Shown here: positions 5,220 through 13,536 of the stretch, in pieces | Layout: each line of letters begins with the position of its first letter | How positions within the stretch are numbered: position 1 is the first letter of the stretch | From: Loigolactobacillus bifermentans DSM 20003 | Lineage (GTDB): Bacteria; Bacillota; Bacilli; Lactobacillales; Lactobacillaceae | Direction: 5' to 3' | Length of the DNA stretch: 34,072 nucleotides | NCBI RefSeq assembly: GCF_001434575.1 | Contig: NZ_AZDA01000025.1 | Location: forward strand, 1-34,072 | The notes under the pieces: model-generated | The model's database searches: none | What the model saw: only the letters and a program-made list of their open reading frames with translations | What the model was told of the DNA's origin: nothing | Made by a program: the position numbers and the translations under genes

Positions 5220-7808
5220 GTGTCAACAAAAAATAAGTTACGTCAAACCGTTTTAGCCGCAGGGACAATTGCTGCTGCAGGGGGATTTTTAGCGCTTAGC
5301 ACACAAAGCGTTCAAGCAGCCGATGCTGGAACTTCGGCTTCAGTAGGGACAGAAGAAACTTCAAACACAACGCAAGCAGCCAGCTCAGCTGCTACAACGG
5401 AAACCACAACGGCTGCTAGTACTGCTTCTACTAGTACCGCTGCTTCCAGCGCTGCCGCTAGTACAACTCAGGCAAGCAGTGCAGCAACAACGGCACAACC
5501 AGCAGCGACAACTGCAAAAACCAGTACTGCCGCCGCAACCACAACGAAGGCTGCTGCAACAACGACCAAATCTGCTAGCGCAGCCGTTAGTGATGCAAGT
5601 CAAAAAGTAAGCGCTGCCCAAGCAACGAAAAAGGCGGCTACTAGTGAGGCCATTTCAGCTGCGAAAGATCAAGTTGCGAAGGATCAAGCCGATGTGACCA
5701 CAGCAAAAGCTGCTGTTGCCAGTGCTCAAGCGACTTCAGACGCTGCACAATCAGCTGCTGATGACGCAACGGCTGCTGCTAAGCCAAATAACGATGCGGT
5801 TAAAGCTGCTGAAGCAACCGTTGCAGCGGACCAAGCTGCTGTTAATGACTTGACAGAAACGAAGTTGGCCACTAAGATCAAAGACACGCAAGCCCAAATT
5901 GCCAATGATGAAGCAGCGGTTGATGCAACCAGTAGTGCGACCCAAGCTGCGTTAAATGCTAAGGAAGGCGCTGCTACCATCAATGATGCGGCACAAGCAA
6001 CGGTTGATGCTGCTACACAGACAAATGAGGCTGCTCAAACGGCTTTGACCGCGGCTAAAGATGCCGTTACGACGGCACAAAGTGACGTCGACGCTGCGCA
6101 AAAAGCGGTCGATACGTTAGCTGCTGATCCAACCTTGCCACAAGTATCGACTGAGGTTAAGGATGATCAAGCAGCTGTCGATGCAGCTAGTAGCGCAACT
6201 CAGGCTGCCTTAACGGCCAAAGAAGGTGCAGCTGTGATTGCTGACGCAGCACAAGCCAAAGTAGATGCTGCCACTCAGGCAAAAGCGGATGCAGATGACG
6301 CTTTAACCACAGCTAAAAACGCGGTGACAACTGCCAAAGCAGACGAATTGCAAAAGCAAGCTGATTACGATAATGCCAACACATTACCGGATAAGATTGC
6401 TGCTGCAACTGCTGAAGTTGCCAAGGACCAAACGGCCGTTGATGCAGCAAGCAGCGCAACCCAAGCTGCCTTGGCGGCTGTAGTACCGCTTGAAGATGCC
6501 ATTACGGCGGATAAAGCGGCCTTGGCGGATGCCCAAACGGCTGGGGATGCAGATGCCATTGCAACTGCTCAAAAGCAATTGGATGCTGATACCGCTGCGA
6601 AAGCTGAGAAACAAAAGCCATTAACGGAAGCTGAAGCTGTGCAAACAGCAGCTAAGGCTGACTTAGCTGCTGCACAAGCCACTTTAGCTGCCTTGCAAGC
6701 ACAATATGATGCTTTGCCAACCCAAGACGTGGCTACCGCTGCAAGTGACTTGGCTTACGCGAAGAGCACCATTGCCGCTGATGAAGGGGTGGTCACTGCC
6801 GCTCAAAAATTAGCTGATGATGCTGCCACTGCGTTAACAGCTGCTCAAAAAGCGTTAGACACGGCCAATGCCAACTTGGCAGATGCTTCAGCAGCCGTTA
6901 AGAGTGCAAAGGCTGCTAAGACGGATGCGCAAGCTAAATTGGCCGCTGACCAAGGCGACTTAACCGGGGTTGCCGCACAATTAGCTGATGCTAAAACAGC
7001 TTTAGCCGATGCTAAGAGTACCTTAGCAGGGGCAGTCGGAACCGCCAATGGTGCGCAAACAGTTGCTGATGGAACGGCTGCTGATCTTGCAACTGCCCAA
7101 GCTGCTTTAGACGCAGCTGCTGCTACGTTGAAAGATGCTTCTGCCCAAGTTAAGAGCGCGAAAGCTGCTAAGACGATTGCACAAGATCAATTAGCTGCTG
7201 ATCAAGCTGATTTGCAAACTTACCAAGACCAATTGGCTAACATTCCAGCAGCTGTTACTGAAGCAAAAGCTGCTTTGGCTGCTGCTGAAGCTGCTTTGAA
7301 GGATGCCCAAGCCGCTGCCGCTGAAACGCAAGCACCTGTTGACGCAGCCAATGCTGAAGTTGCCAAGGCTGCTACAGCGGTGGCTAACGCCAAGGCTGCG
7401 TTGGCCAAGGCTGAAGCTAAATTAGCCACTGACCAAGCCAAATTAGCCGCTTTAGTCAATGCGGATGCGAACTTAGCAACGGCTAAGGCTGAATTAGCAA
7501 CTGCCGAAGCTGCTTTGGCTAAGGCCAGCGCAACCGCTGACGCAACTGCCGCTACCACAGCTGGCCAAAGTGTCACTGAAAAGGCCGTTGCGGCTAAGAC
7601 TGCTACTGATAAAGTCTTTACGGCTGCTTTAGACGCTGCTGATCAAGCAACCACCAGCGCTGCCCAGTTGAAGGCTTTAAGCACAACCAAGGCAACAACC
7701 TTGCCACAAACTGGTAATGATGTCCAAGAAGCAGGCGCTTTAGCTGCTTTAGGAGCAATCTTATTAGGGAGTTCATTCTTCGGTTTGAAGAAAAGAGAAC
7801 GCAACTAG
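5220..7808 (+). CDS. LPQTG cell-wall-anchored Ala-rich helical repeat protein
   Basis: An 862-residue surface protein of no family I recognise. A signal peptide (basic start, hydrophobic core at about 10-26, cleavage near VQA/AD at 33-35) leads into a Thr/Ser/Ala-rich, probably flexible stretch to about residue 120. The rest, to about 815, is almost entirely Ala, Lys, Asp, Gln, Thr and Leu in heptad-like runs, consistent with long alpha-helical or coiled-coil stalks. Related modules recur every 84-87 residues. Only four Tyr, no Trp and no Cys are seen. The C-terminus is LPQTG at 828-832, a hydrophobic helix and KKRERN, the sortase A signal. The start is GTG 5220, with GGGGG nine bases upstream. 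It is a single-gene unit with its own promoter and terminator. No ligand-binding domain is visible; adhesion or a spacer role is only inference. Confidence 0.9.
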   Translation: MSTKNKLRQTVLAAGTIAAAGGFLALSTQSVQAADAGTSASVGTEETSNTTQAASSAATTETTTAASTASTSTAASSAAASTTQASSAATTAQPAATTAKTSTAAATTTKAAATTTKSASAAVSDASQKVSAAQATKKAATSEAISAAKDQVAKDQADVTTAKAAVASAQATSDAAQSAADDATAAAKPNNDAVKAAEATVAADQAAVNDLTETKLATKIKDTQAQIANDEAAVDATSSATQAALNAKEGAATINDAAQATVDAATQTNEAAQTALTAAKDAVTTAQSDVDAAQKAVDTLAADPTLPQVSTEVKDDQAAVDAASSATQAALTAKEGAAVIADAAQAKVDAATQAKADADDALTTAKNAVTTAKADELQKQADYDNANTLPDKIAAATAEVAKDQTAVDAASSATQAALAAVVPLEDAITADKAALADAQTAGDADAIATAQKQLDADTAAKAEKQKPLTEAEAVQTAAKADLAAAQATLAALQAQYDALPTQDVATAASDLAYAKSTIAADEGVVTAAQKLADDAATALTAAQKALDTANANLADASAAVKSAKAAKTDAQAKLAADQGDLTGVAAQLADAKTALADAKSTLAGAVGTANGAQTVADGTAADLATAQAALDAAAATLKDASAQVKSAKAAKTIAQDQLAADQADLQTYQDQLANIPAAVTEAKAALAAAEAALKDAQAAAAETQAPVDAANAEVAKAATAVANAKAALAKAEAKLATDQAKLAALVNADANLATAKAELATAEAALAKASATADATAATTAGQSVTEKAVAAKTATDKVFTAALDAADQATTSAAQLKALSTTKATTLPQTGNDVQEAGALAALGAILLGSSFFGLKKRERN
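5898..6479 (+). repeat. Coding repeat set A (about 86 residues per unit)
   Basis: Residues 227-290 and 313-376 are related, offset by 86 residues, both containing AVDA-SSATQAAL and a following KEGAA. A third, partial copy (AVDAASSATQAAL) lies at 406-418, offset by 87. The DNA copies differ at many third positions, so the duplications are not recent. Confidence 0.8.
6843..7256 (+). repeat. Coding repeat set B (84 residues per unit)
   Basis: Residues 542-595 and 626-679 share LD-A-A-L-DAS, VKSAKAAKT and LAADQ-DL at an offset of 84 residues. The period is close to that of set A, which suggests one ancestral helical module. Confidence 0.75.
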
Positions 7809-7837
7809 TTAATTATCACGACGAATAAGTTTTAACG

Positions 7838-7878
7838 AAACCCGCCAAGTTGTTGGACAAACGACTTGGCGGGTTTTA
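7838..7878 (+). terminator. Terminator of the surface-protein gene
   Basis: AAACCCGCCAAGT (7838-7850) pairs with ACTTGGCGGGTTT (7864-7876), followed by T. Confidence 0.9.
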
Positions 7879-7910
7879 TGATGTGTTCAGTAAATAAATG
7901 AGGTGATGAT

Positions 7911-8828
7911 ATGGGCTGGCTTTTACTACTAATAATAGGAAGTTTTGGTGCCATTTTGATCGGGTACTGGCGTCAACTTGCCCAGCCGCAGCCAACCACT
8001 TTACGGCTGCCAATGGCCCCAGTTAGGCTCAGTTATCGGCAGGTGCCAACCTTATTCATTCACGGCTACCACGGTAATCGCTTATCATTTGGCCGGCAAA
8101 TGGCACGGCTACAACGTCACGGCTGGGCGCAAAAACAAGTGGTGATCCGTGTTACCACACAAGGTGGGCTGCAGGTAAGCGGCACCCTGTCTGGTCTTGA
8201 GAATCCAATGATCCAAGTGCTTTTTCAAAACAACCATGCCAGTTTGACACAGCAGGCACATTGGCTACAGCAGATCTATCACTATTTACACCGACGTTGG
8301 TCGGTTGACCAGTTGAATATTGTGGCTCATTCCATGGGGGCAGTCAGTGCCTTGCGTAGTTTATTGATCGCGCCATTGCCAACTGGTTTAAAAATCAACG
8401 CTTTTGTGAGCTTGGGGGCGCCTTATAATGATGATGAAATTGCAGAAGACCAATACCCAATTCAAGTCATTCGGTTGTTGGCAACTGGCCCAGTAGACAA
8501 AGCCCCAACGTATCGGTTGTTAGAGCAGGCCATGTCACAATTACCACCTCAGATTCGTTTTTTAAACATTGCCGGTGATCGCCAAGATAATAGTCAAAGT
8601 GATGGTGTTGTTGCAGTCGCAAGCGTGTTAAGTTTACGTTTTTTGCTGCAACACCGCTGGCAACAATATCAAGAAACACTGATTTTAGGGCGACGTGGCC
8701 AACATACGTTGTTACATGAAAATCGGCAAGTGGACCAAGCGGTACAGCAGTTTTTATGGGCGCCACCGCGACCTGCGGCTGTGCGAGATGCTACTGGTAG
8801 GCTTCAGATCACGCCAAATCCAGAATAA
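7911..8828 (+). CDS. Membrane-anchored alpha/beta hydrolase (DUF915 type)
   Basis: A 305-residue probable serine hydrolase of the DUF915 group common in lactobacilli. One N-terminal membrane helix (about 3-19) anchors the catalytic domain outside the cell. FIHGYHG at 49-55 is the oxyanion region. AHSMGA at 139-144 is the nucleophile elbow with Ser141. Asp231 in SDGVV and His265 (or His269) are candidates for the rest of the triad. ATG 7911 follows GAGGTGATG. It begins 32 bases after the surface-protein terminator, with no clear promoter, so some read-through is likely. The next promoter is the rplK one. The substrate is unknown; the link to the upstream surface protein is by position only. 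Confidence 0.82.
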   Translation: MGWLLLLIIGSFGAILIGYWRQLAQPQPTTLRLPMAPVRLSYRQVPTLFIHGYHGNRLSFGRQMARLQRHGWAQKQVVIRVTTQGGLQVSGTLSGLENPMIQVLFQNNHASLTQQAHWLQQIYHYLHRRWSVDQLNIVAHSMGAVSALRSLLIAPLPTGLKINAFVSLGAPYNDDEIAEDQYPIQVIRLLATGPVDKAPTYRLLEQAMSQLPPQIRFLNIAGDRQDNSQSDGVVAVASVLSLRFLLQHRWQQYQETLILGRRGQHTLLHENRQVDQAVQQFLWAPPRPAAVRDATGRLQITPNPE

Positions 8829-8842
8829 ATTGTCACCAAATC

Positions 8843-8871
8843 TTGAAAAAGCATTCATTTTATGCTAAGCT
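8843..8871 (+). promoter_or_regulatory. Predicted promoter of rplK-rplA
   Basis: TTGAAA (8843-8848), 17 bp, TAAGCT (8866-8871), with TG at 8863-8864 (extended -10). Transcription from about 8878 gives a leader of nearly 100 bases whose first part folds (TGCAT ... ATGCA around 8879-8902). Confidence 0.55.
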
Positions 8872-8911
8872 ATTTCGGTGCATGGCGTTTCGGCGCAATG
8901 CATGTGTCATC

Positions 8912-8945
8912 GTGGGAGGCTAAATCTACTAGCCAAATTCACCAC
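8912..8945 (+). promoter_or_regulatory. L1-type translational operator-like structure before rplK
   Basis: GTGG (8912-8915) can pair with CCAC (8942-8945), enclosing a hairpin GGCTA (8918-8922)/TAGCC (8930-8934). It lies 10 bases before the AAGGAGG of rplK. Ribosomal protein L1 is known to repress its operon by binding an mRNA mimic of its 23S rRNA site. The same layout recurs before rplA. Confidence 0.5.
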
Positions 8946-8973
8946 ATTCACGGACTTAAGGAGGTTATGTCTC

Positions 8974-9399
8974 GTGGCTAAAAACGTTGTTAACGTTGTA
9001 AAACTACAAATTCCTGCCGGTAAAGCAACTCCAGCTCCCCCAGTAGGTCCTGCTTTAGGTCAAGCGGGGATCAATATCATGGGCTTCACAAAGGAATTTA
9101 ACGCACGTACTGCTGACCAAGCAGGCATGTTAATTCCAGTTGTGATCAGTGTTTATGAAGATCGTTCATTCGACTTTGTAACCAAGACCCCACCTGCAGC
9201 TATTTTACTCAAAAAAGCCGCTGGTGTTGAACATGGTTCAGGCGAACCTAACACGAAGAAGGTCGCTGAAGTAACCAAGGACCAAGTTCGGCAAATTGCT
9301 GAAACAAAGATGCAAGACCTAAACGCTGCAGACGTTGAAGCTGCAATGCGCATGGTTGAAGGTACAGCTCGTTCAATGGGCTTCACTGTTAAAGACTAG
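8974..9399 (+). CDS. rplK: 50S ribosomal protein L11
   Basis: L11 forms the base of the GTPase-associated stalk. The 141-residue length is canonical. The N-terminal domain has [21 protein letters not shown] with the proline switch, followed by [12 protein letters not shown]; the C-terminal rRNA-binding domain has the [14 protein letters not shown] signature and ends GTARSMGF. The start is GTG 8974, behind TTAAGGAGG with nine bases of spacing; longer in-frame starts from 8878 would cross the RNA leader. It is followed by rplA after 98 bases without a terminator. Confidence 0.97.
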   Translation: MAKNVVNVVKLQIPAGKATPAPPVGPALGQAGINIMGFTKEFNARTADQAGMLIPVVISVYEDRSFDFVTKTPPAAILLKKAAGVEHGSGEPNTKKVAEVTKDQVRQIAETKMQDLNAADVEAAMRMVEGTARSMGFTVKD

Positions 9400-9440
9400 T
9401 CTGAACCCTGTACGGATTCTCAATGAAAATTGTCTAATCA

Positions 9441-9472
9441 GGTGGAAGAGCGTTTCGACGCCCGTTGACCAC
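9441..9472 (+). promoter_or_regulatory. L1-type translational operator-like structure before rplA
   Basis: GTGG (9442-9445) pairs with CCAC (9469-9472) around a GCGT-TTCG-ACGC hairpin (9450-9461), directly before the rplA AAGGAGG. It parallels the element before rplK. Confidence 0.5.
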
Positions 9473-9497
9473 ATTTGCAAGGAGGAAAAACAAACAC

Positions 9498-10187
9498 ATG
9501 GCTAAAAAGAGCAAAAAGTATACTGCTGCTGCTGAACAAGTCGATGCTAACAAAGCATACGCCGTTGACGAAGCAGTCGCTTTAGTTAAAAAAATCGATT
9601 TTGCAAAATTCGATGCAACTGTTGAAGTTGCCTACAACTTAAACGTTGACCCTAAACAGGCCGACCAACAAATTCGTGGTGCCGTTGTTTTACCTAATGG
9701 TACTGGTAAAACACAAAAAGTGATCGTCTTCGCTGAAGGCCCACAAGCAGAAGCAGCTAAAGCTGCCGGTGCTGACGAAGTTGGTGCTGACGAATTAGTT
9801 CAAAAAATCCAAGATGGCTGGTTGGACTTTGATGTTGCCGTTGCAACACCACCAATGATGGCCAAAGTAGGCCGTTTAGGCCGTGTCTTAGGTCCTAAAG
9901 GCTTAATGCCTAACCCTAAGACTGGGACAGTTACAATGGACGTTACAAAGGCTGTTAACGACATTAAAGCAGGTCAAGTTGCTTACCGTGTTGACAAAGC
10001 TGGTATCGTACATGCCCCAATCGGTAAAATTTCCTTTGATGATGCGAAGTTAATTGAAAACTTCACAACATTACAAGATACAATTGCAAAGGCTCGTCCT
10101 GCAGCTGTAAAAGGGACTTACATCCAAAGCTTAACGTTAACATCAACATTTGGCCCTGGCCTTACAATTGATGTTGCGTCATTCTAA
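9498..10187 (+). CDS. rplA: 50S ribosomal protein L1
   Basis: L1 binds 23S rRNA at the E-site stalk and represses its own operon. The 229-residue length is canonical, with the signature segment around [18 protein letters not shown] at about residues 125-145. ATG 9498 is preceded by AAGGAGG at 9479-9485; an in-frame ATG at 9465 lies inside the leader hairpin region and is unlikely. It is co-transcribed with rplK and ends in a terminator, so it is separated from rplJ-rplL. Confidence 0.97.
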   Translation: MAKKSKKYTAAAEQVDANKAYAVDEAVALVKKIDFAKFDATVEVAYNLNVDPKQADQQIRGAVVLPNGTGKTQKVIVFAEGPQAEAAKAAGADEVGADELVQKIQDGWLDFDVAVATPPMMAKVGRLGRVLGPKGLMPNPKTGTVTMDVTKAVNDIKAGQVAYRVDKAGIVHAPIGKISFDDAKLIENFTTLQDTIAKARPAAVKGTYIQSLTLTSTFGPGLTIDVASF

Positions 10188-10197
10188 AGTTATTTTT

Positions 10198-10224
10198 AAA
10201 ACACACTTAACGGTGTGTTTTTTA
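10198..10224 (+). terminator. Terminator of rplK-rplA
   Basis: AAACACAC (10199-10206), loop, GTGTGTTT (10213-10220) and further T. Confidence 0.85.
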
Positions 10225-10290
10225 TTTTGAGGCAAATAATCAGCTGGGATGTTACTTTGAATCAAGTAACTACCGATTATGAAATTTATC

Positions 10291-10319
10291 TTGACGATTC
10301 CGATTATTCATGGTATATT
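10291..10319 (+). promoter_or_regulatory. Predicted promoter of rplJ-rplL
   Basis: TTGACG (10291-10296), 17 bp, TATATT (10314-10319), with TG at 10311-10312 (extended -10). This is a strong promoter by eye and gives an mRNA start near 10326. Confidence 0.8.
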
Positions 10320-10325
10320 AGCACT

Positions 10326-10455
10326 CGGTTATATTTCTACCTAAGACTCAGGTGGCTTTGCCTTAATTGTTTACTTTGTAAACTGCCCGCCGAGGAGAAA
10401 GTTTGTACGATTAGCAAACTCTCAGCGGCGTTGTGTCTTTGACACAACGTTTTTT
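10326..10455 (+). promoter_or_regulatory. L10 (rplJ) ribosomal protein leader RNA
   Basis: The segment has the parts expected of the Gram-positive L10 leader, to which the L10-L12 complex binds. These are an ACTCAGGTGGC stretch (10347-10357), a central AGTTTG/CAAACT stem, and CGCCG near 10389 facing CGGCG at 10426-10430. It ends in an intrinsic terminator. The repressed fold would allow that terminator to form. A further hairpin, CAAAGTGC/GCACTTTG (10474-10492), lies just before the rplJ ribosome binding site. The exact fold was not computed. Confidence 0.75.
10429..10455 (+). terminator. Attenuator terminator of the L10 leader
   Basis: CGTTGTGTC (10429-10437), loop TTT, GACACAACG (10441-10449), then six T, upstream of rplJ. 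Its first two bases also belong to CGGCG of the leader stem, which would allow switching. Confidence 0.85.
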
Positions 10456-10516
10456 GATTAGGAGAAATCACCACAAAGTGCGTTGCACTTTGATTCTAAT
10501 AGGAGGTGAGATTCTC

Positions 10517-11023
10517 GTGAGTGAAGCAGTAATTGCTCAAAAGGCACAGGTAGTTGAAACAGTTACCGAAAAATTACAGAACGCAGCTTCAGCAATCATC
10601 GTTGATTCTCGTGGCTTAACAGTTGCGCAGGATACTGAATTACGTAAGGAATTACGTGAAGCAGGTGTTGAATTGCGGGTTATCAAAAACACGATGTTAC
10701 GTCGTGCTGCTGATAAGGCTGGTTTTGAAGGCTTGGACAGCGTATTCGTTGGTCCTACAGCCGTTGCCTTTTCAAATGAAGATGTTGTCGCACCAGCGCG
10801 TATTTTAGCTAAATTTGCTGAAACAGCTGACGCACTTGAAATCAAAGGTGGTTTGATTGAAGGCAAAGTTGCCACATTAGATCAAATCAACGAACTTGCC
10901 AAGTTGCCAGACCGCGATGGTATGCTTTCAATGTTACTTTCTGTCTTACAAGCACCTATCCGCAACGTTGCGTATGCGGTTAAGGCTGTTGCTGATGCTA
11001 AGCCAGAAGCTGACGCTGAATAG
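10517..11023 (+). CDS. rplJ: 50S ribosomal protein L10
   Basis: L10 anchors the L7/L12 dimers on the stalk. The 168-residue protein begins [13 protein letters not shown] after the initiator. It shows [21 protein letters not shown] and [10 protein letters not shown], and has the helical L12-binding tail. The start is GTG 10517 behind AATAGGAGGTGAG; extensions upstream would run into the attenuator. A 47-base gap leads to rplL. Translation is expected to be controlled by the L10 leader described above. Confidence 0.95.
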   Translation: MSEAVIAQKAQVVETVTEKLQNAASAIIVDSRGLTVAQDTELRKELREAGVELRVIKNTMLRRAADKAGFEGLDSVFVGPTAVAFSNEDVVAPARILAKFAETADALEIKGGLIEGKVATLDQINELAKLPDRDGMLSMLLSVLQAPIRNVAYAVKAVADAKPEADAE

Positions 11024-11070
11024 TAGTTATTATTATTTAATTTTTAAAACAATTTAGGAGGAATATACTC

Positions 11071-11439
11071 ATGGCATTAGATAAAGATGCAATCGTTGCA
11101 CAATTAAAAGATGCAACTATCCTTGAATTAAACGACTTAGTAAAAGCAATCGAAGACGAATTTGGTGTTAGCGCTGCTGCTCCTGTAGCTGCTGCTGGTG
11201 CTGCTGGCGGCGACGCTGCTGCAGCTAAAACTGAATTTGACGTTGAATTAACTGGTGCTGGCTCAGCTAAGATCAAAGTGATCAAAGCTGTTCGTGAAAT
11301 CACAGGCGCTGGCTTGAAAGACGCTAAAGACTTAGTTGATGGCGCTCCTTCAGTTATCAAAGAAGGCGTTTCAGAAGACGAAGCTAACGAATTAAAAGAA
11401 AAGTTAGAAGCTGCTGGTGCAGAAGTTACTTTGAAGTAA
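11071..11439 (+). CDS. rplL: 50S ribosomal protein L7/L12
   Basis: A 122-residue stalk protein that contacts translation factors. It has an N-terminal dimerisation helix (residues 1-33), an Ala/Gly hinge (about 35-52) and a C-terminal domain with [30 protein letters not shown] 11071 follows TTAGGAGG. A strong terminator comes after the stop codon. Confidence 0.97.
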   Translation: MALDKDAIVAQLKDATILELNDLVKAIEDEFGVSAAAPVAAAGAAGGDAAAAKTEFDVELTGAGSAKIKVIKAVREITGAGLKDAKDLVDGAPSVIKEGVSEDEANELKEKLEAAGAEVTLK

Positions 11440-11453
11440 TTTTTCTACTTGCT

Positions 11454-11492
11454 AAAAAAGACGGTTTCCCAATTGGGAGGCCGTCTTTTTTT
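11454..11492 (+). terminator. Terminator of rplJ-rplL
   Basis: AAAAAAGACGG and TTTCCC (11454-11470), loop AATT, GGGAGG and CCGTCTTTTTTT (11475-11492). Confidence 0.9.
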
Positions 11493-11711
11493 GCAAATGA
11501 TGAATGGAATATTTCCTTATGGTTTGTATATCACGGTTAATAGCGGTGAGATGACAAGGGAAACGAAACACTTGCTGGAAATAAAAATTGTTTGGCGCAT
11601 CATAACATTGCCTGAATATTGAACTGTTCTGGTAGAAGAGCGTCAAGCAACTATTGATACATTTGGACAGTACTTGCCTAATCAAGTCGCTTTATCCCAG
11701 CAGTTAGTGCG

Positions 11712-11741
11712 CAAAAACAGCACGTCTGCCAACGTGCCGTT
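11712..11741 (-). terminator. Terminator of the Mga-like gene, overlapping its stop codon
   Basis: Read on the minus strand, AACGGCACG (11741-11733) pairs with CGTGCTGTT (11724-11716) and runs into T5. Its first bases are part of the TAA stop of the Mga-like gene. The 220 bases between this and the rplL terminator show no gene I can support. Confidence 0.75.
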
Positions 11742-13194
11742 ACAACGTTTTTTGTTGATAAATGTCCTTTAATCGGTGCCACAACACAAAGTAACTATTG
11801 TCATCTGCACACAATGGCCAGGAGAAGACCGGTGCAGTTGTTGGTGGCAACAGGGTCGTATCTAAAGTTGTGATGATCAAATCAGGGGTGATGCCTTTTT
11901 GCTGCGGTTTGAGAATCGTGGTGATGGGTAACGTTGTTAAATAGCTTTCCAGCAGGTAGCTGGTTAAGCCGTCTTCAATCAGCAATTGAATGTGCAACGT
12001 GCCTTGTTTTTCGAGTTCAGAGGCATAAGGCAACAAAATTTGTAGCAAGGCCTCACGCATGCCTAAACGTTCTCGCATAAAAATCGCCATTTGTTGATTG
12101 GCGGCAATGCTGTCAAAAAAGTTGGTGAGCTGTTGTGCCAAGGTATGATGCTGCGCTGGTTGGATGATTTGTTCAACGAAATCAGCAGCAACCGGTGCGA
12201 TTTGCTGGCTGTATTGGATCCGCGTGGCCAAGCGTAACAGGTTGGTGATTAATACGTGATCGGCGTTCATTTGGTGGATCAACTGAGCAGAACAGCATTG
12301 GCTAAAGAAGCCTAGCAGTTCTTGAACGAATTGCCAAGCCAAGTTACGCTCCTCTTGGCAGTAATGGTAGAAGTATTGGGTCTTAGGGGTATCCGTGAAG
12401 GTACAGCCTGTATATTGGTAAAATTGATAAAATCCATATTCAGTAGCGATTTGATGTTCAGTTAAATCTAATGTATCCGGTACGGGGTAGGGGATCATAG
12501 GCATTGGGAATAAGTGGTCCGCTTGTGGCGACAACAAGTGATTCGTTTTGATCCGCGTGGCACACATGCCTAACAAGTATTGCTCTTGTAAGATCTGAAG
12601 CTCATTGAGTTGCATGCCTTGGCTTAAATGGGCCTGCTGTTGTTTAACGGCTGCGTAGTCAACTGTTTTAAAGGGCCATTTCAAGCCATGGAAGACCAGC
12701 CAGTAAATGTAAAACAGCACCAGGCGGATGTTTGCTTCATTGCCCTTAATGTTAAGATTTGCATATGAGAACTTTAAGCCGTAACGGGCCAATAAATTTT
12801 TCAAGCCGTTAATTTTACGAAAAAAGGTAGAGCGGCTGACAAAATGGGTCTCACAAAACGCCACTAATGTGGGTTCAGTACAATGTAGTAAGTAGTCCAC
12901 AAACATAAAGGCCAGAGAGTTTTCCACTAAAAATAAGCGGTATTGGTCAACTGAAACCGTAAAAGTGCGCGCTTCTAACAAAGCATTGTGCTTGATGTTT
13001 TTCAGTTCGGGGGTTAGTTGCCGCAGGTCAACCAACAGATCCTGAAAGCTATTGTAGGTTTGCTGATAGGATAAACCTGTCGCACGACTGAGATCGTTGA
13101 TCGTAAAGGTTCTGGATTCCCAGCTTTTCAAATGACGATACATATTAAACTTTTGTAAGTCAGATTTCTCTAACAGTGCTTTTTCTAGTAACAT
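11740..13194 (-). CDS. Mga-family (helix-turn-helix) transcriptional regulator
   Basis: A 484-residue DNA-binding regulator of the Mga/AtxA type. A winged-helix segment spans about 29-60 (FTINDLSRATGLSYQQTYNSF). The Mga-type HTH follows at about 108-140 (PTLVAFCETHFVSRSTFFRKI). A long helical middle corresponds to the PRD-like region, and the C-terminus (PDLIITTLDT at 437-446) resembles a PTS EIIB-like fold, though I see no obvious phosphorylatable Cys there. ATG 13194 follows AAGAGGA. It is divergent from an unrecognised protein across 368 bases that contain a perfect inverted repeat, which suggests this neighbour is a target. The Mga family is fairly sure; the signal and targets are unknown. 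Confidence 0.82.
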   Translation of the reverse strand: MLLEKALLEKSDLQKFNMYRHLKSWESRTFTINDLSRATGLSYQQTYNSFQDLLVDLRQLTPELKNIKHNALLEARTFTVSVDQYRLFLVENSLAFMFVDYLLHCTEPTLVAFCETHFVSRSTFFRKINGLKNLLARYGLKFSYANLNIKGNEANIRLVLFYIYWLVFHGLKWPFKTVDYAAVKQQQAHLSQGMQLNELQILQEQYLLGMCATRIKTNHLLSPQADHLFPMPMIPYPVPDTLDLTEHQIATEYGFYQFYQYTGCTFTDTPKTQYFYHYCQEERNLAWQFVQELLGFFSQCCSAQLIHQMNADHVLITNLLRLATRIQYSQQIAPVAADFVEQIIQPAQHHTLAQQLTNFFDSIAANQQMAIFMRERLGMREALLQILLPYASELEKQGTLHIQLLIEDGLTSYLLESYLTTLPITTILKPQQKGITPDLIITTLDTTLLPPTTAPVFSWPLCADDNSYFVLWHRLKDIYQQKTL

Positions 13195-13262
13195 AACAAT
13201 CCTCTTATTCTATGATCTTGAAGGCAATCGTGCGTTGTCAATAAAATAACTCCCTATTAAAT

Positions 13263-13291
13263 ATTACAATCTAATCTGAAGTTAAAGTCAA
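13263..13291 (-). promoter_or_regulatory. Predicted promoter of the Mga-like gene
   Basis: On the minus strand TTGACT (13291-13286), 17 bp, TGTAAT (13268-13263); both hexamers match 5 of 6. An inverted repeat lies immediately upstream of the -35. Confidence 0.7.
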
Positions 13292-13292
13292 T

Positions 13293-13320
13293 TTTAATAT
13301 TTAACAGTATAAATATTAAA
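13293..13320. repeat. Perfect 10-bp inverted repeat, candidate operator
   Basis: TTTAATATTT (13293-13302), 8 bp, AAATATTAAA (13311-13320). The half-site centres are 18 bp apart, and the site abuts the -35 of the Mga-like gene. It fits an activator or autoregulatory site, though AT-only arms are weak evidence. Confidence 0.5.
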
Positions 13321-13536
13321 TAATGGACATTATTTATGCTGTATATCACTTGACAAAATAGCGGGCTAGCCCAGTTTTAAAAGAAAACGGTTGTATTTTT
13401 TGCAATTGAATTGTATTCGATTTAAAATTTGAGCCAATACTGGTTTGCCAATATATTCTCTTTATAGAATAATTATATTAACAAAAATTGAACTTGAACT
13501 GACAGCTGGAACCAGTGACAATAGAGGTGATCTAAA

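Noticed and set aside
5385-7576. Several long minus-strand open frames inside the surface-protein gene
   Set aside because: They are Ala/Ser/Cys-rich mirror translations of the repetitive Ala-rich gene, without ribosome binding sites or family features.
10215-10442. Plus-strand open frame of 75 codons before rplJ
   Set aside because: It lies over the promoter and L10 leader RNA, which explains the region better.
11452-11685. Minus-strand open frame of 77 codons after rplL
   Set aside because: It overlaps the rplL terminator, has no ribosome binding site and shows no recognisable protein features.
13293-13320. Inverted repeat as a transposon end or attachment site
   Set aside because: No transposase, target duplication or second copy is visible; the promoter context favours an operator.
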